A stretch of DNA of 64,000 bases, from assembly GCF_000334915.1 (NCBI RefSeq), contig NZ_AMSF01000010.1, forward strand, positions 62,001 through 126,000, given 5' to 3'. Origin of the DNA: Dyella ginsengisoli LA-4 (GTDB lineage Bacteria; Pseudomonadota; Gammaproteobacteria; Xanthomonadales; Rhodanobacteraceae). This document shows positions 17,071 to 26,099 of this stretch, piece after piece. The notes beneath the pieces were generated by a model. The model was not told the DNA's origin and did no database searches. It saw only the letters and a program-made list of their open reading frames with translations. The position numbers and the translations under genes were made by a program. Every line of letters begins with the position of its first letter. Position 1 is the first letter of the stretch.

Positions 17071-18629
17071 ACGACCGTCGCAATACCCTTCGCAACACCG
17101 CGTTCTCGTCGATCGGGATCTACGCCGAGTATTTCCTCGGCATGGTCGCGTCGATCGTGATCGCCCGGCACCTGGGGCCGGGTCATTACGGCGTGTACAG
17201 CATGTTCATCTGGTTCGCCGCGATCGGCATCGTGGTGACCAACTCGGGGATCACCACCGGCGTGATCAAGTTCATCTCCGAGTTCCGCGGCAACGGCAAC
17301 GAGGCGATGATCCGCCCGCTGCTGAGCTACATGCGCCGGGTGCAGGCCTGGCACATGGTGCTGGTGGTCGGCCTGGCCGGGGCGGGCCTGGCGCTGGCCG
17401 GGCATCGCTGGGCCAACACACCTGACCTGGCCGAGTTCCTGCTGCTCGCCGCCGCAGTGGCGATGCGTGCGCCTTACATGTTCAACATCGCCGTGGCGAA
17501 GGGCTTCGAAGCCTTCGACGCCACGGCGCGGGTATCGATGGTTGCCGCGCCGCTGAACCTCGCTCTGGTGGTCGGCGCGGTACTGCTGAAGGCGCCGATG
17601 TTCTGGTTCCTGGTGGTGTACGCCACTTCCAGTGCGATCTTCCTCGGCATTTCCTGGTGGCAGGCGCGGCGGCTGGTGGCCACGGTGCCGCCAGCAGCAC
17701 CGATGGCCAGTGAGCTGAACCAGCGCATCCGCCGCCATCTGCGCATCGTCTCGGTGACCATCGTGGTGGGCTTCCTGATCACCAGCGACGTGGAGATCGT
17801 CTTCCTCAATACCTTCGCCAGCTCGGCCGACGCCGGCTACTTCAAGGTCGCCTATCAGCTGGCGACCGGCATGATGCTGCTGGTGCCCGGAGTGTTCGCC
17901 GCAGTGCTGCTGCCGATGATGTCCAAGGCGCTCAGTCGCGGGCGCGACCAGGCCGCGCAGAAGTTCGTGGCGGTCACGACCTACCTGGTGATGCTGTGCG
18001 CACCGGTGGTGATCTTCGGCGTGTGCTTCGCTGCACCGATCATCCAGCTGCTCTATGGCAGCCGTTACGGTGCCGCCGCACCGGTGTTTGCCGTGGCGAT
18101 CCTGGCCAGCGCCATCGCCACCGCCAACCAGGGAGCGACGAGCCTGCTGGTGAGTGCGGACCGGCAGCAGACGATTCTCGTCATGGTGGTGGTGTTCGGT
18201 GTGATCAAACTCAGCCTGGACGCCCTGCTGATCCACCAGTTCGCATTGCGGGGCGCGATGGTGGCGATCCTGACCGAAGCGGTATCCAGCACCACCGCCT
18301 ACGTGCTGATCGGCCTGCGGGTGAGCGGTGCGCGTCTGGACGGCCGGCGCCTGGCCGCGGTGGCGCTGGCTGCGGCCGGTGCCGCCTTGGTCGCGCTGCC
18401 GGTGCTGCTGCTCCGGATGCCCGTGTTGCTGACCGTGCTGCTGGGAGGAGTGGTCGTGCTGGGAAGTTATGGGGTACTCACCCTGCTGCTGCCGTGCTGG
18501 AATCAGGGCGACATCGCGCAGCTGCAGGAATTGCACGCGCGCTTCGCGCGCAACTGGCCGCAGCCCCTGCACCGGCTGTTGCTGCGCGCCGGCGAGCGCG
18601 CCAGCGCGCGGGCGGAGCGGGCGGCATGA
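17067..18629 (+). CDS. Wzx-type polysaccharide flippase (MATE/MVF superfamily)
   Basis: About 520 residues with some 12-14 hydrophobic segments, opening NTAFSSIGIYAEYFLGMVASIVIARHLGPGHYGVYSMF, the typical first helices of RfbX/Wzx flippases. It would move undecaprenyl-linked repeat units from the cytoplasmic to the periplasmic face for the ligase/polymerase encoded just upstream. Overlaps of 4 bases on both sides place it firmly in the operon. A C-terminal basic and amphipathic tail (ARFARNWPQPLHRLLLRAGERASARAERAA) extends past the last helix. Confidence 0.85.
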   Translation: MNDRRNTLRNTAFSSIGIYAEYFLGMVASIVIARHLGPGHYGVYSMFIWFAAIGIVVTNSGITTGVIKFISEFRGNGNEAMIRPLLSYMRRVQAWHMVLVVGLAGAGLALAGHRWANTPDLAEFLLLAAAVAMRAPYMFNIAVAKGFEAFDATARVSMVAAPLNLALVVGAVLLKAPMFWFLVVYATSSAIFLGISWWQARRLVATVPPAAPMASELNQRIRRHLRIVSVTIVVGFLITSDVEIVFLNTFASSADAGYFKVAYQLATGMMLLVPGVFAAVLLPMMSKALSRGRDQAAQKFVAVTTYLVMLCAPVVIFGVCFAAPIIQLLYGSRYGAAAPVFAVAILASAIATANQGATSLLVSADRQQTILVMVVVFGVIKLSLDALLIHQFALRGAMVAILTEAVSSTTAYVLIGLRVSGARLDGRRLAAVALAAAGAALVALPVLLLRMPVLLTVLLGGVVVLGSYGVLTLLLPCWNQGDIAQLQELHARFARNWPQPLHRLLLRAGERASARAERAA

Positions 18630-20014
18630 GCGCCCCGGTGTTCGCGCGGATCTACGAGGCGGCCTTCCGCCACGTACTGTTCCCGGCCTACGAAAGCGGC
18701 CTGCGCCGCCGGCACACGCTGCGCTGGCTGGCCGACTACGAGCGCGACCAGTGGCTGTCGGCCGACGAGGTACAGGCGCTGCAGTGGCAGCGGCTGAAGG
18801 CCTTGCTGGAACATTGCTACCGCGAGGTGCCGTTCTATCGCGAGCGTTTCCGCGCGATCGGCGCGACGCCCGACGACATCCGCAGCCTCGCCGACTACGC
18901 GCGTCTGCCGCGACTGACCAAGGCCGACATCCGCGCACACTTCGCCGAGCTGCAGGCGCCATCGCTGGCCGGGCAGATGGTCTACAAGGCGACCGGCGGC
19001 TCCACCGGCGAGCCGCTGCGTTTCGGCTGCGATCGCGGCAGCAACGACCGCCGCACCGCGGTGATGTGGCGCGGCTACGGCTGGGCCGGTGCGCGCATGG
19101 GCCGGCGCACGCTGTATCTGTGGGGCGGTGCGGTGGGTCAGCCCAGTCGCTCCAAGCTGCTGAAGGACCGCCTCTACAACGCCGCGTTTGCGCGCCGGAT
19201 GGTCGACAGCTTCGGCATGAGCGAGGCGACCATGGCCGAATACGCCACGGCGATCGACCGCTACCGGCCGGAGATCATCGTCTCCTACGTCGGGCCGCTG
19301 GTGCGCCTGGCCGAGTGGATGCTCGCCACCGGGCGTCGCGTGCATGCGCCGGTGGCGATCCTCGGTGCAGCCGAGGCGCTGCACGGGTTCCAGCGCGAGC
19401 TGCTGGAGCGTGCGTTCGGCTGCCCGGCGTTCAACACCTACGGCTGTCGCGAGTTCATGCTGATCGCCGCCGAGTGCGAGCACCGCCACGGCCTGCACGT
19501 GAACGCCGACCACCTGCTGGTGGAGCTGGAGGCGATGCCCGGCGGGCACGGTCCGGCAGAGGTGGTGGTCACCGACCTGTTCAATTACGGCATGCCGTTC
19601 CTGCGCTATGCCAACGGCGACGCGGCCACGCCGTCCGAGCGCACCTGCGCCTGCGGGCGGGGCCTGCCGCTGGTGGAGCGTGTCGACGGTCGGGTGCTCG
19701 ATGCGATCCGAACGCCGGCCGGCCACGTGCTGCCGGGCGAATTCTTCCCGCACATGCTCAAGGACGTGCCGGGGGTGGAGCGCTTCCAGCTGGTGCAGCG
19801 CCAGCTGGATCGGCTCGACCTGTCGATCGTGCGCACCGACGGTTTCGACGAGGCCTCGCTGGCCTACATCCGTCGCGAGGTGGGCAAGAAGCTCGGCGAC
19901 AGCGTGTCGCTTCAGGTGCACTTCGTCGACGACATCCCGCTCACGCCCAGCGGCAAGCTGCGGGTGACCGTCTCCGAGCTGCCGCCGGACGCGCGTGCCA
20001 CGGGGGCGCCGTGA
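18626..20014 (+). CDS. PaaK/CapK-like adenylate-forming enzyme
   Basis: About 462 residues. The phosphate-binding loop of the phenylacetate-CoA-ligase branch is visible (YKATGGSTGEPLRF), as are a family-typical FNTYGCRE in the A5 position, TDLFNYGMPFLRYANGD and a C-terminal LTPSGKLR. A Cys pair (RTCACGRGLP) is characteristic of CapK-like proteins in polysaccharide clusters. It would adenylate a carboxylic acid and may transfer it to CoA, a carrier protein or a sugar. In this operon it is a candidate for feeding or off-loading the PKS-NRPS line, but nothing in the sequence gives its acid substrate. Start and stop overlap neighbours by 4 bases. Confidence 0.8.
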   Translation: MSAPVFARIYEAAFRHVLFPAYESGLRRRHTLRWLADYERDQWLSADEVQALQWQRLKALLEHCYREVPFYRERFRAIGATPDDIRSLADYARLPRLTKADIRAHFAELQAPSLAGQMVYKATGGSTGEPLRFGCDRGSNDRRTAVMWRGYGWAGARMGRRTLYLWGGAVGQPSRSKLLKDRLYNAAFARRMVDSFGMSEATMAEYATAIDRYRPEIIVSYVGPLVRLAEWMLATGRRVHAPVAILGAAEALHGFQRELLERAFGCPAFNTYGCREFMLIAAECEHRHGLHVNADHLLVELEAMPGGHGPAEVVVTDLFNYGMPFLRYANGDAATPSERTCACGRGLPLVERVDGRVLDAIRTPAGHVLPGEFFPHMLKDVPGVERFQLVQRQLDRLDLSIVRTDGFDEASLAYIRREVGKKLGDSVSLQVHFVDDIPLTPSGKLRVTVSELPPDARATGAP

Positions 20015-21126
20015 ACGTCACGCACGTGGTGGAAAACCTCAACCGCGGCGGGCTCGAGCGGATGGTGCTCGACCTGGTCGGCTTGCAGCAGCGTCAGGGC
20101 CTGACGCCCCAGGTCGTGTGCGTATTCGAGGCCGGCTCGCTGGCCGGGGAGCTCGATGCCCTCGGCGTACCGCTGCGGGTCTGCGGCAAACGCAGGGGGC
20201 CGGACCTGCGCGCGCTGTACCGCCTGCGCCGTGCCGTGCGCGATCATCGCACCGAAGTGCTGCACACCCACAACGCCGCCGCGCACTACCAGGCGGTGCT
20301 GGCGACGCTGGGGTTGCCCGGGCGTCGCCGCGTGATCAACACCCGGCACGGCATGGGAGCCGGCCCCAGCGCGTCGCGTCGCGATGCGCTGTATCGCGCC
20401 GCGATGGGGCACACCGACGCGGTGGTGACCGTCTGCGAGGCCGCCTGCCGCGACGCGGTGGCGCGTGGCCTGGTGCCCGAGTCGCGCGCGGTGGTGATCC
20501 CCAACGGGATCCGCGTCGAGCGCTTCGCCGCCGCCGGCGAAGCCGCCCGCATGGCGCTGAAGCAGGCCCTGGGCCTGGCGCCGACGACCCGCCTGATCGG
20601 TACGGTCGGCCGGCTGAACTGGGCCAAGGACCAGGACAGCCTGATCCGCGCCTTCGCCCGCGTGCATGCAACCCGACCCGATACGGCGCTGGTGCTGGTC
20701 GGCCAGGGCGAACTGCGTGACGACCTGGAAGACCGCGCCCGGCTGGAGGGCGTGGCATCGGCGGTGCATTTCCTCGGCGACCGCAATGACGTGGTGCAAC
20801 TGCTGCAGGGCTTCGATCTGTTCGCGCTGTCTTCGGTCAGCGAGGGCTATTCGATGGCGCTGCTGGAAGCGTCGGCCAGCGCGCTGCCCATCGTCGCCAC
20901 CGATGTGGGCGGCAATGCCGAGATCGTCCACCACGGGCACACCGGCATGCTGGTGCCGGCCGGCGCGCCGGAATCGCTGGCCGTGACGCTGGGCGCACTG
21001 CTGGATACACCGGACGTGGCGACCGCACTGGGTGACGCCGCGCGCGCCTGGGTGCTCGAGCATGGCTCGCTGGAGGCGATGGCAGAGCGCTACGCCAGCC
21101 TGTACGCGGGAGACGTTGCGGCATGA
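20011..21126 (+). CDS. Family 4 glycosyltransferase, XrtA-locus type
   Basis: About 371 residues, GT-B fold. The N-terminal domain has the acceptor-side loop NLNRGGLERMVLDL and the C-terminal domain has GTVGRLNWAKDQDSLIRAF and the E-x7-E donor motif region SSVSEGYSMALLEASASALPIVATDVGG. The opening THVVENLNRGGLE matches the group of sugar transferases named for exosortase/PEP-CTERM loci, as far as I recall that family. Start is GTG, overlapping the upstream TGA (GTGA). Confidence 0.83.
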   Translation: MNVTHVVENLNRGGLERMVLDLVGLQQRQGLTPQVVCVFEAGSLAGELDALGVPLRVCGKRRGPDLRALYRLRRAVRDHRTEVLHTHNAAAHYQAVLATLGLPGRRRVINTRHGMGAGPSASRRDALYRAAMGHTDAVVTVCEAACRDAVARGLVPESRAVVIPNGIRVERFAAAGEAARMALKQALGLAPTTRLIGTVGRLNWAKDQDSLIRAFARVHATRPDTALVLVGQGELRDDLEDRARLEGVASAVHFLGDRNDVVQLLQGFDLFALSSVSEGYSMALLEASASALPIVATDVGGNAEIVHHGHTGMLVPAGAPESLAVTLGALLDTPDVATALGDAARAWVLEHGSLEAMAERYASLYAGDVAA

Positions 21127-22307
21127 GCCTGCGCATCCTCGCCCTCACCAATCTGTTTCCGACCCGCTGGGATCCTCACCGCGGCGCCTTCAACCGCCAG
21201 CAGTTCGAGCGCCTGGGGCAGCGCCACGAGGTGGAGGTGATCACCGCGGTGCCGCTGCCGGAGCGTCTGCGTGGACGCGGCGCCGGCGAACCCCTGACGA
21301 TTGCCGGTCTGCGCCTGCGCACGTTCGTCTTCGTCTACCTGCCGCGCGTCGCCCGCTCGCTGCACGCGCTCTTCTGGGCCGCATCGCTGCTCGCGCAGCA
21401 GGGATGGCACCTGCTGCGCGGGCGCTACGACTGCGTACTGGCCAGCTGGGCCTATCCCGATGCCGCCGCCGCCGGCTGGCTGGCGCGGCGCATGGGCTGG
21501 CCCTACGTGGTCAAGGTGCACGGCAGCGACCTCAACGTGCAGGCGGAGGACCCGGCCCGGCGGCCGCAGATCCGCAGGGCGCTGGTGGGCGCGCGGGCCG
21601 TGGTGGCGGTGAGCCGGGCGCTGGCCGACAAGGCGGTGGCGCTCGGAGTCGAGCCGGCGCGGGTCCATGTGGTCTACAACGGCGTCGATCATGCGCGCTT
21701 CTCGCCAGGCTCGCGGCAGGAGGCGCGTCATCGTCTGGGCCTGTCCGAGCGCGCTCCGGTGCTGCTCTATGTCGGCAACCTCAAGCTGAGCAAGGGCTGC
21801 ATGGACCTGCTCGAGGCCTTTGCTCCGGTCGCGAAGGCGCAAGCAGCGGCCCAGCTCGTGTTCGTCGGTGCCGGCGAGTGCCGTGACGCGCTGCGCGCGC
21901 GTGCCGATGAACTCGGTCTCGGCGGTGCTGTCCGTCTGGTCGGGGCGACACCGCATGCCGATCTGCCGGACTGGTTCCGCGCCGCGACCCTGCTTTGCCT
22001 CCCCAGCCACAACGAGGGCGTGCCCAACGTGGTGCTGGAGGCCATGGCCTGCGGCATCCCCGTGGTGGCCACGCGCGTGGGCGGAATTCCCGAGGTGGTT
22101 CCGGACGAGGCCGGATTGCTGGTTCCGGTGCGTGATCGCGATGCGCTTGCCGAGGCGCTGGTCGAAGCCATTGCCCTTCCATGGGACACTGGATGCATCC
22201 TGGAACACGCCAGGCAGTTCAGTTGGGAACGGAATCTGCAATCGCTGTCGGACATTCTCGAGGCTGCGGCAGCCGACTCCCCTCTCCCTAATTCGCTTCC
22301 GACATGA
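21123..22307 (+). CDS. Family 4 glycosyltransferase
   Basis: About 394 residues, GT-B fold. The N-terminal domain begins RILALTNLFPTRWDPHRGAF, and the C-terminal domain has LLYVGNLKLSKGCMDLLEAF and PSHNEGVPNVVLEAMACGIPVVATRVGGIPEVV, the retaining family 4 donor site. It should add one sugar from a nucleotide donor during repeat-unit assembly at the cytoplasmic face. Four-base overlaps tie it to both neighbours. Confidence 0.85.
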   Translation: MSLRILALTNLFPTRWDPHRGAFNRQQFERLGQRHEVEVITAVPLPERLRGRGAGEPLTIAGLRLRTFVFVYLPRVARSLHALFWAASLLAQQGWHLLRGRYDCVLASWAYPDAAAAGWLARRMGWPYVVKVHGSDLNVQAEDPARRPQIRRALVGARAVVAVSRALADKAVALGVEPARVHVVYNGVDHARFSPGSRQEARHRLGLSERAPVLLYVGNLKLSKGCMDLLEAFAPVAKAQAAAQLVFVGAGECRDALRARADELGLGGAVRLVGATPHADLPDWFRAATLLCLPSHNEGVPNVVLEAMACGIPVVATRVGGIPEVVPDEAGLLVPVRDRDALAEALVEAIALPWDTGCILEHARQFSWERNLQSLSDILEAAAADSPLPNSLPT

Positions 22308-22951
22308 ACATCCGGCCCAAGAAACACCAGATTCTCGGTCTGCTGCCGCGCTCGATCGTGCAGACGCACGGCGACCGCGCCGGCACCGGCCGCTTCCTCA
22401 GCTTCGACGATGGTCCGCATCCCGAGCACACCCCGCGCCTGCTCGATCTGCTCGCGGCACATGGCGTGCGGGCGAGCTTTTTCGTGGTGGGCCGCCACGC
22501 CGAACAGTATCCGTCGATCGTCGAGCGGATCGTCCGGGACGGGCACCTGCTGGGCAACCATTCCTACAGCCATACCCGTTTCGCACACATGAGCACCGCG
22601 GACCAGGTCGCGGACCTGGAACGTGCCGACCGGCTGCTGGCGGCCTTCGACGGGCGGGCGCGGCACCGGATCCGCACGCCGCAGGGACACGTGACGCTGC
22701 CGCTGCTGCTGCATTTCGCCCGCAGCGGCCGCAGCCTGGCCTACTGGTGCTACGACAGCATGGACTACCACGATGACGATGCCGCCGTGGTCGTGAGGCG
22801 CCTGCAGACACAGCCTCCGCGCGCCGGCGACATCGTGCTGATGCACGACGACGGGGCTGCCGGCATGCACGCCCTGGCCGAGCTGTTGCCGGCGTGGTGC
22901 CGGGACGGATGGACCTTCCACGCCCTCGAACAGGATGCTGCATGCGAGTGA
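22304..22951 (+). CDS. Short polysaccharide deacetylase
   Basis: About 215 residues, only the NodB core. Visible motifs are LSFDDGPHPEHT (motif 1), GNHSYSHTRF (motif 2, HxxxH-like), RTPQGH in the position of the RxPyG motif, WCYDSMDYHDDD (motif 4) and IVLMHDDG (motif 5). Substitution of Ser for the usual Thr before FDDG is mild. All metal-binding residues appear present, so activity is likely. It is the second NodB-type enzyme in this operon, which suggests two deacetylation steps or two substrates. The 3' end overlaps the next glycosyltransferase by 10 bases. Confidence 0.83.
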   Translation: MNIRPKKHQILGLLPRSIVQTHGDRAGTGRFLSFDDGPHPEHTPRLLDLLAAHGVRASFFVVGRHAEQYPSIVERIVRDGHLLGNHSYSHTRFAHMSTADQVADLERADRLLAAFDGRARHRIRTPQGHVTLPLLLHFARSGRSLAYWCYDSMDYHDDDAAVVVRRLQTQPPRAGDIVLMHDDGAAGMHALAELLPAWCRDGWTFHALEQDAACE

Positions 22952-24114
22952 TCTACCACCACCGCACCCGCGGTCGCGACGTCGAGGGCGTGCATATCCG
23001 CGGCATCGTCGGCGCATTGCGCGGTCTCGGTCACGACGTCACCATCGTCTCGTTTCCCGGCGCGGATCCGGAACAGGCCCCGTCCGCGGGTGGCGGCGCT
23101 CCAAGGCGCAAGGGGCGGCTGGCCTCGCTGGTTACGCGGCTGCCCGGCGTGGTGTTCGAGCTGGCCGAGCTGGCCTACAACGCGGTCACCCTGGTGCGGA
23201 TGGGCCGCGTGCTGAAGCGCGTGCGGCCGGACATGGTCTACGAGCGCTACTCGCTGTTCCTGTTCGCCACCGTGTGGCTGGCACGCCGGCACGGCGTGCC
23301 GATCGTGCTGGAGATCAACGATTCGGCGCTGGTCGAGCGTGTGCGCCCCCTCTACATGAAGGGACTGGCGCGGCGGATCGAGCGCTGGTGCATGCGTCAT
23401 TGCACCGGGCTGGTGTTCATCTCCAGCTACTTCCGCGACCAGGCACAGGCAGCCTATGGCGACATCGCCCCCTGCGTGATTTCGCCGAATGCGGCCGACC
23501 TGGCGCATTTCGATCCGGCGCGTTTCGACCGCGAGGCACTGCGCCGCGAGCGCGGGCTGGAGGGCCGGGTGGTGTGCGGCTTCATCGGTTCGTTCGCCCG
23601 CTGGCACGGGGTGGACGGCTTCGTGCGCGCGATCGCCCCGCAACTGGCGCGGGCACCGGAGCTGACCCTGCTGCTGGTCGGCGACGGCGTCACCCTGCCG
23701 GAAGTGCGCGATCTGGTCGACCGTGAACGGCTCGGCCTGCAGGTGCGCCTGCCGGGCCGCGTGCCGCACCCGGACATCGCCAGCTGGGTTGCTTGCATGG
23801 ACTATGCCGTGTTGCCCGATTCCAACGAGTACGGCTCGCCGATGAAGCTGTTCGAGTTCATGGCGATGGGCGTGGCGGTGGTCGCGCCGGACTACGCGCC
23901 GGTGGCCGAGGTCACCGAGGATGGCCGCACCGGCTGGCTGTTTCCGCGACGCGATACGCCGGCGTGCATCGAGCGCCTGCTGGCACTGGCGCCACGCGAC
24001 GAGGAGCGCCGGCGCGTCGGTGCCGCGGCGCGTGAGTACATCGCGCGCGAGCGGCAGTGGCGCAACAACGCCGAGCAGCTGCTGGCACTGGCATTCGGAG
24101 GGAAGGGCGGATGA
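22942..24114 (+). CDS. Family 4 glycosyltransferase
   Basis: About 390 residues, GT-B fold. Key stretches are RVIYHHRTRGRDVEGVHI at the start, PDMVYERYSLFLFATVWLAR, the second-domain opening VCGFIGSFARWHGVDGFVRA, and the donor site PDSNEYGSPMKLFEFMAMGVAVVAPDYAPVAEVTEDG. The ATG at 22942 lies 10 bases inside the deacetylase gene; the frame upstream of it adds residues that overlap the deacetylase coding sequence and is not needed. Function is addition of a sugar to the growing repeat unit; the sugar is unknown. Confidence 0.83.
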   Translation: MRVIYHHRTRGRDVEGVHIRGIVGALRGLGHDVTIVSFPGADPEQAPSAGGGAPRRKGRLASLVTRLPGVVFELAELAYNAVTLVRMGRVLKRVRPDMVYERYSLFLFATVWLARRHGVPIVLEINDSALVERVRPLYMKGLARRIERWCMRHCTGLVFISSYFRDQAQAAYGDIAPCVISPNAADLAHFDPARFDREALRRERGLEGRVVCGFIGSFARWHGVDGFVRAIAPQLARAPELTLLLVGDGVTLPEVRDLVDRERLGLQVRLPGRVPHPDIASWVACMDYAVLPDSNEYGSPMKLFEFMAMGVAVVAPDYAPVAEVTEDGRTGWLFPRRDTPACIERLLALAPRDEERRRVGAAAREYIARERQWRNNAEQLLALAFGGKGG

Positions 24115-25271
24115 TGGTCGTGGCAATCGGCGTGCTGGTGGTGCTGGTCGGCGGCTTGCTCGCCCTGGCGAAGTTGCTGCGCGGGCGCAACATGCACATC
24201 TGGCTGGGCGGCTATCTGCGTCGCCGCGTCCCCAGGGTCGATGGGCCCGTGCACGTGATGTTCTGTTTCGTCGACCACTACGAGCCGGCCTGGGGCAAGG
24301 TCGATCTGGCCACCCAGCGCGCCCGCGTCGACCGCTGGTGCACCGACTACCGCGCGATGGCCTCGAAACACCGCGATGCCGACGGTCGCCATCCTCAGCA
24401 CAGCTTCTTCTACCCGGAGGAGGAGTACCTCCCCGAGCACCTGGACAAGCTGGCCGCGCTCTGCGCCGACGGCTTCGGCGAGATCGAGATCCACCTGCAC
24501 CACGATGACGACACGCCGGAGAACTTCCGTCGCACCATCGCCGGTTTCTGCCGGACGCTGCACGATCGCCACGGCGCGCTGAGCCGCGATCCGGCCACCG
24601 GGGAGCTCACCTTCGGCTTCATCCATGGCAACTGGAGCCTGGACAACTCGCGCGCCGACGGCCGCTGGTGCGGCCTCAACAACGAGCTGATCCTGCTGCG
24701 CGAACTGGGCTGCTACGCCGACTTCACCCTGCCGTCGGCGCCCAGCGACACGCAGACGCGCCTGAGCAACGCGATCTACTACGCGACCGACGACCCCGAA
24801 CGTCCGAAGTCGCACGACACCGGCGTGCCGGTGCGCGTGGGCGGCACGCCCAGCGGCGACCTGATGATCGTGCAGGGGCCGCTGGGACTGAACTGGGCCG
24901 AGCGGCGCAAGGGCATCGTTCCGCGCATCGAGAATGCGGACGTGCGGCGTGCCTGCCCGCCGACACGCGCCCGCGTCGACCTGTGGGTGCGTACCGGCAT
25001 CCATGTCGAGGGGCGACCGGAGTGGGTGTTCATCAAGGTGCACACGCACGGCACGCAGGAGCGCGACATGGACACCCTGCTGGGCCAGGCCATGCACGAC
25101 ATGCACAGCTATCTCGAGAGCGCCTACAACGACGGCAAGCGGCACGTGCTGCATTACGTGACCGCACGCGAGGCCTACAACATCATCAAGGCGGCCGAAG
25201 CGGGCAAGTCGGGCAATCCCAACGATTGGCGCGACTTCGTGCTGCCGCCGCCGCCGCATCGCGCCGGGTAA
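24111..25271 (+). CDS. Conserved membrane-anchored protein of unknown function in a polysaccharide locus
   Basis: About 386 residues. One N-terminal hydrophobic segment (VVAIGVLVVLVGGLLALAKLL) is followed by a soluble domain I cannot assign with confidence. It has clusters that could bind metal: MFCFVDHYEP, EIEIHLHHDDDT, GFIHGNWSLDNS and KVHTHGTQERDMDTLLG. The order of acidic and His motifs is reminiscent of a divergent NodB-type deacetylase, but the canonical FDDG is absent. The start is ATGATG with a GGAGGGAAGGG ribosome site; the first ATG overlaps the upstream stop. It is the last gene of the plus-strand operon and ends 12 bases from the convergent hydrolase gene, with no terminator hairpin seen between them. 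Confidence 0.6.
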   Translation: MMVVAIGVLVVLVGGLLALAKLLRGRNMHIWLGGYLRRRVPRVDGPVHVMFCFVDHYEPAWGKVDLATQRARVDRWCTDYRAMASKHRDADGRHPQHSFFYPEEEYLPEHLDKLAALCADGFGEIEIHLHHDDDTPENFRRTIAGFCRTLHDRHGALSRDPATGELTFGFIHGNWSLDNSRADGRWCGLNNELILLRELGCYADFTLPSAPSDTQTRLSNAIYYATDDPERPKSHDTGVPVRVGGTPSGDLMIVQGPLGLNWAERRKGIVPRIENADVRRACPPTRARVDLWVRTGIHVEGRPEWVFIKVHTHGTQERDMDTLLGQAMHDMHSYLESAYNDGKRHVLHYVTAREAYNIIKAAEAGKSGNPNDWRDFVLPPPPHRAG

Positions 25272-25283
25272 GCGGCCACGGGA

Positions 25284-26099
25284 TCAGAACGACTGCTGCA
25301 TCCAGTCGGCGATGGCTTCGCGCAACCGCGCACGGTCGCCCGCCAGGATGAAGGTGTGGTCGGCCTCCGGGAATGTCCGCACCTGCACGTTCGGATCCGC
25401 GGCAAGCGAGCCGAAACACTCGCCGAACTGCCGCGGGTGGTTGAAATAGCCCAGGGCGCCGCCGCTGTAGATGAAGCAGAGCTTGCGCTCCTGCCGCACC
25501 ATGTCGGTCAGCTCCGAGACCACCTGCTGCCTGGGCGGCCATTCCACGGCGAAGCCCGGCAGGTCCACATCGTCGCGCCGGCCGATGCGCCGCAGCCGCC
25601 GCCAGGCCGCCCGGGCCACCCTGCCGGGGTGGAGCAGTCGTGGCAGGTAGTGGCGCAGGTAGAAGCCGCGCGTCCGGTAGGCAAAGCCATCCATGAAGAC
25701 GGCCCCGGCCACACGCGGGTCGCTGTGCGCCACGTGGTGGGCGTTCTGCGCACCCGAGCACAGACCCATCAACACGAAGCGCGAGCAGCCGGCATGTTGC
25801 TGCAGCGCCGCCATGGCGTCCTGCACATCGGCCAGCACCTGGTCCTCGCGCGAGCCGGCGTCGGCGGTGCCACCGCTGTCGCCGATGGTGGAAAGATCGA
25901 ACCGGAGCGCCGCATATCCCTGACCGGCAAGCATGCGCGCCAGCTCCACCGTCATCCGGAAGGGTCCGATGCGATGCACCAGCCCGGCGTTGAGCAGGAT
26001 GACTCCCGGGCGGGGCGCGGCAGCGTCGCGGGAGTCCGGCGTGGAGAGCACCCCGATCAGGTGATCGTGTCGGCCGAAGCGGCAGGCCGCCTCCGTCAT
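25284..26099 (-). CDS. Alpha/beta-hydrolase-fold protein, exosortase-A hydrolase 1 type, Cys at nucleophile position
   Basis: About 271 residues of alpha/beta-hydrolase fold. The nucleophile elbow reads MGLCSGAQN, so Cys114 occupies the position normally held by Ser in GxSxG. A late EADHTF supplies the expected catalytic His (about 248). Cys-type nucleophiles occur in dienelactone hydrolases and in some assembly-line thioesterases, so this protein is a candidate trans-acting release or editing enzyme for the PKS-NRPS; that is inference. It pairs with the upstream hydrolase-like gene (ATGA overlap), a pairing known from exosortase-A-associated loci. It is the last gene of the minus-strand export operon. 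Confidence 0.75.
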   Translation of the reverse strand: MTEAACRFGRHDHLIGVLSTPDSRDAAAPRPGVILLNAGLVHRIGPFRMTVELARMLAGQGYAALRFDLSTIGDSGGTADAGSREDQVLADVQDAMAALQQHAGCSRFVLMGLCSGAQNAHHVAHSDPRVAGAVFMDGFAYRTRGFYLRHYLPRLLHPGRVARAAWRRLRRIGRRDDVDLPGFAVEWPPRQQVVSELTDMVRQERKLCFIYSGGALGYFNHPRQFGECFGSLAADPNVQVRTFPEADHTFILAGDRARLREAIADWMQQSF

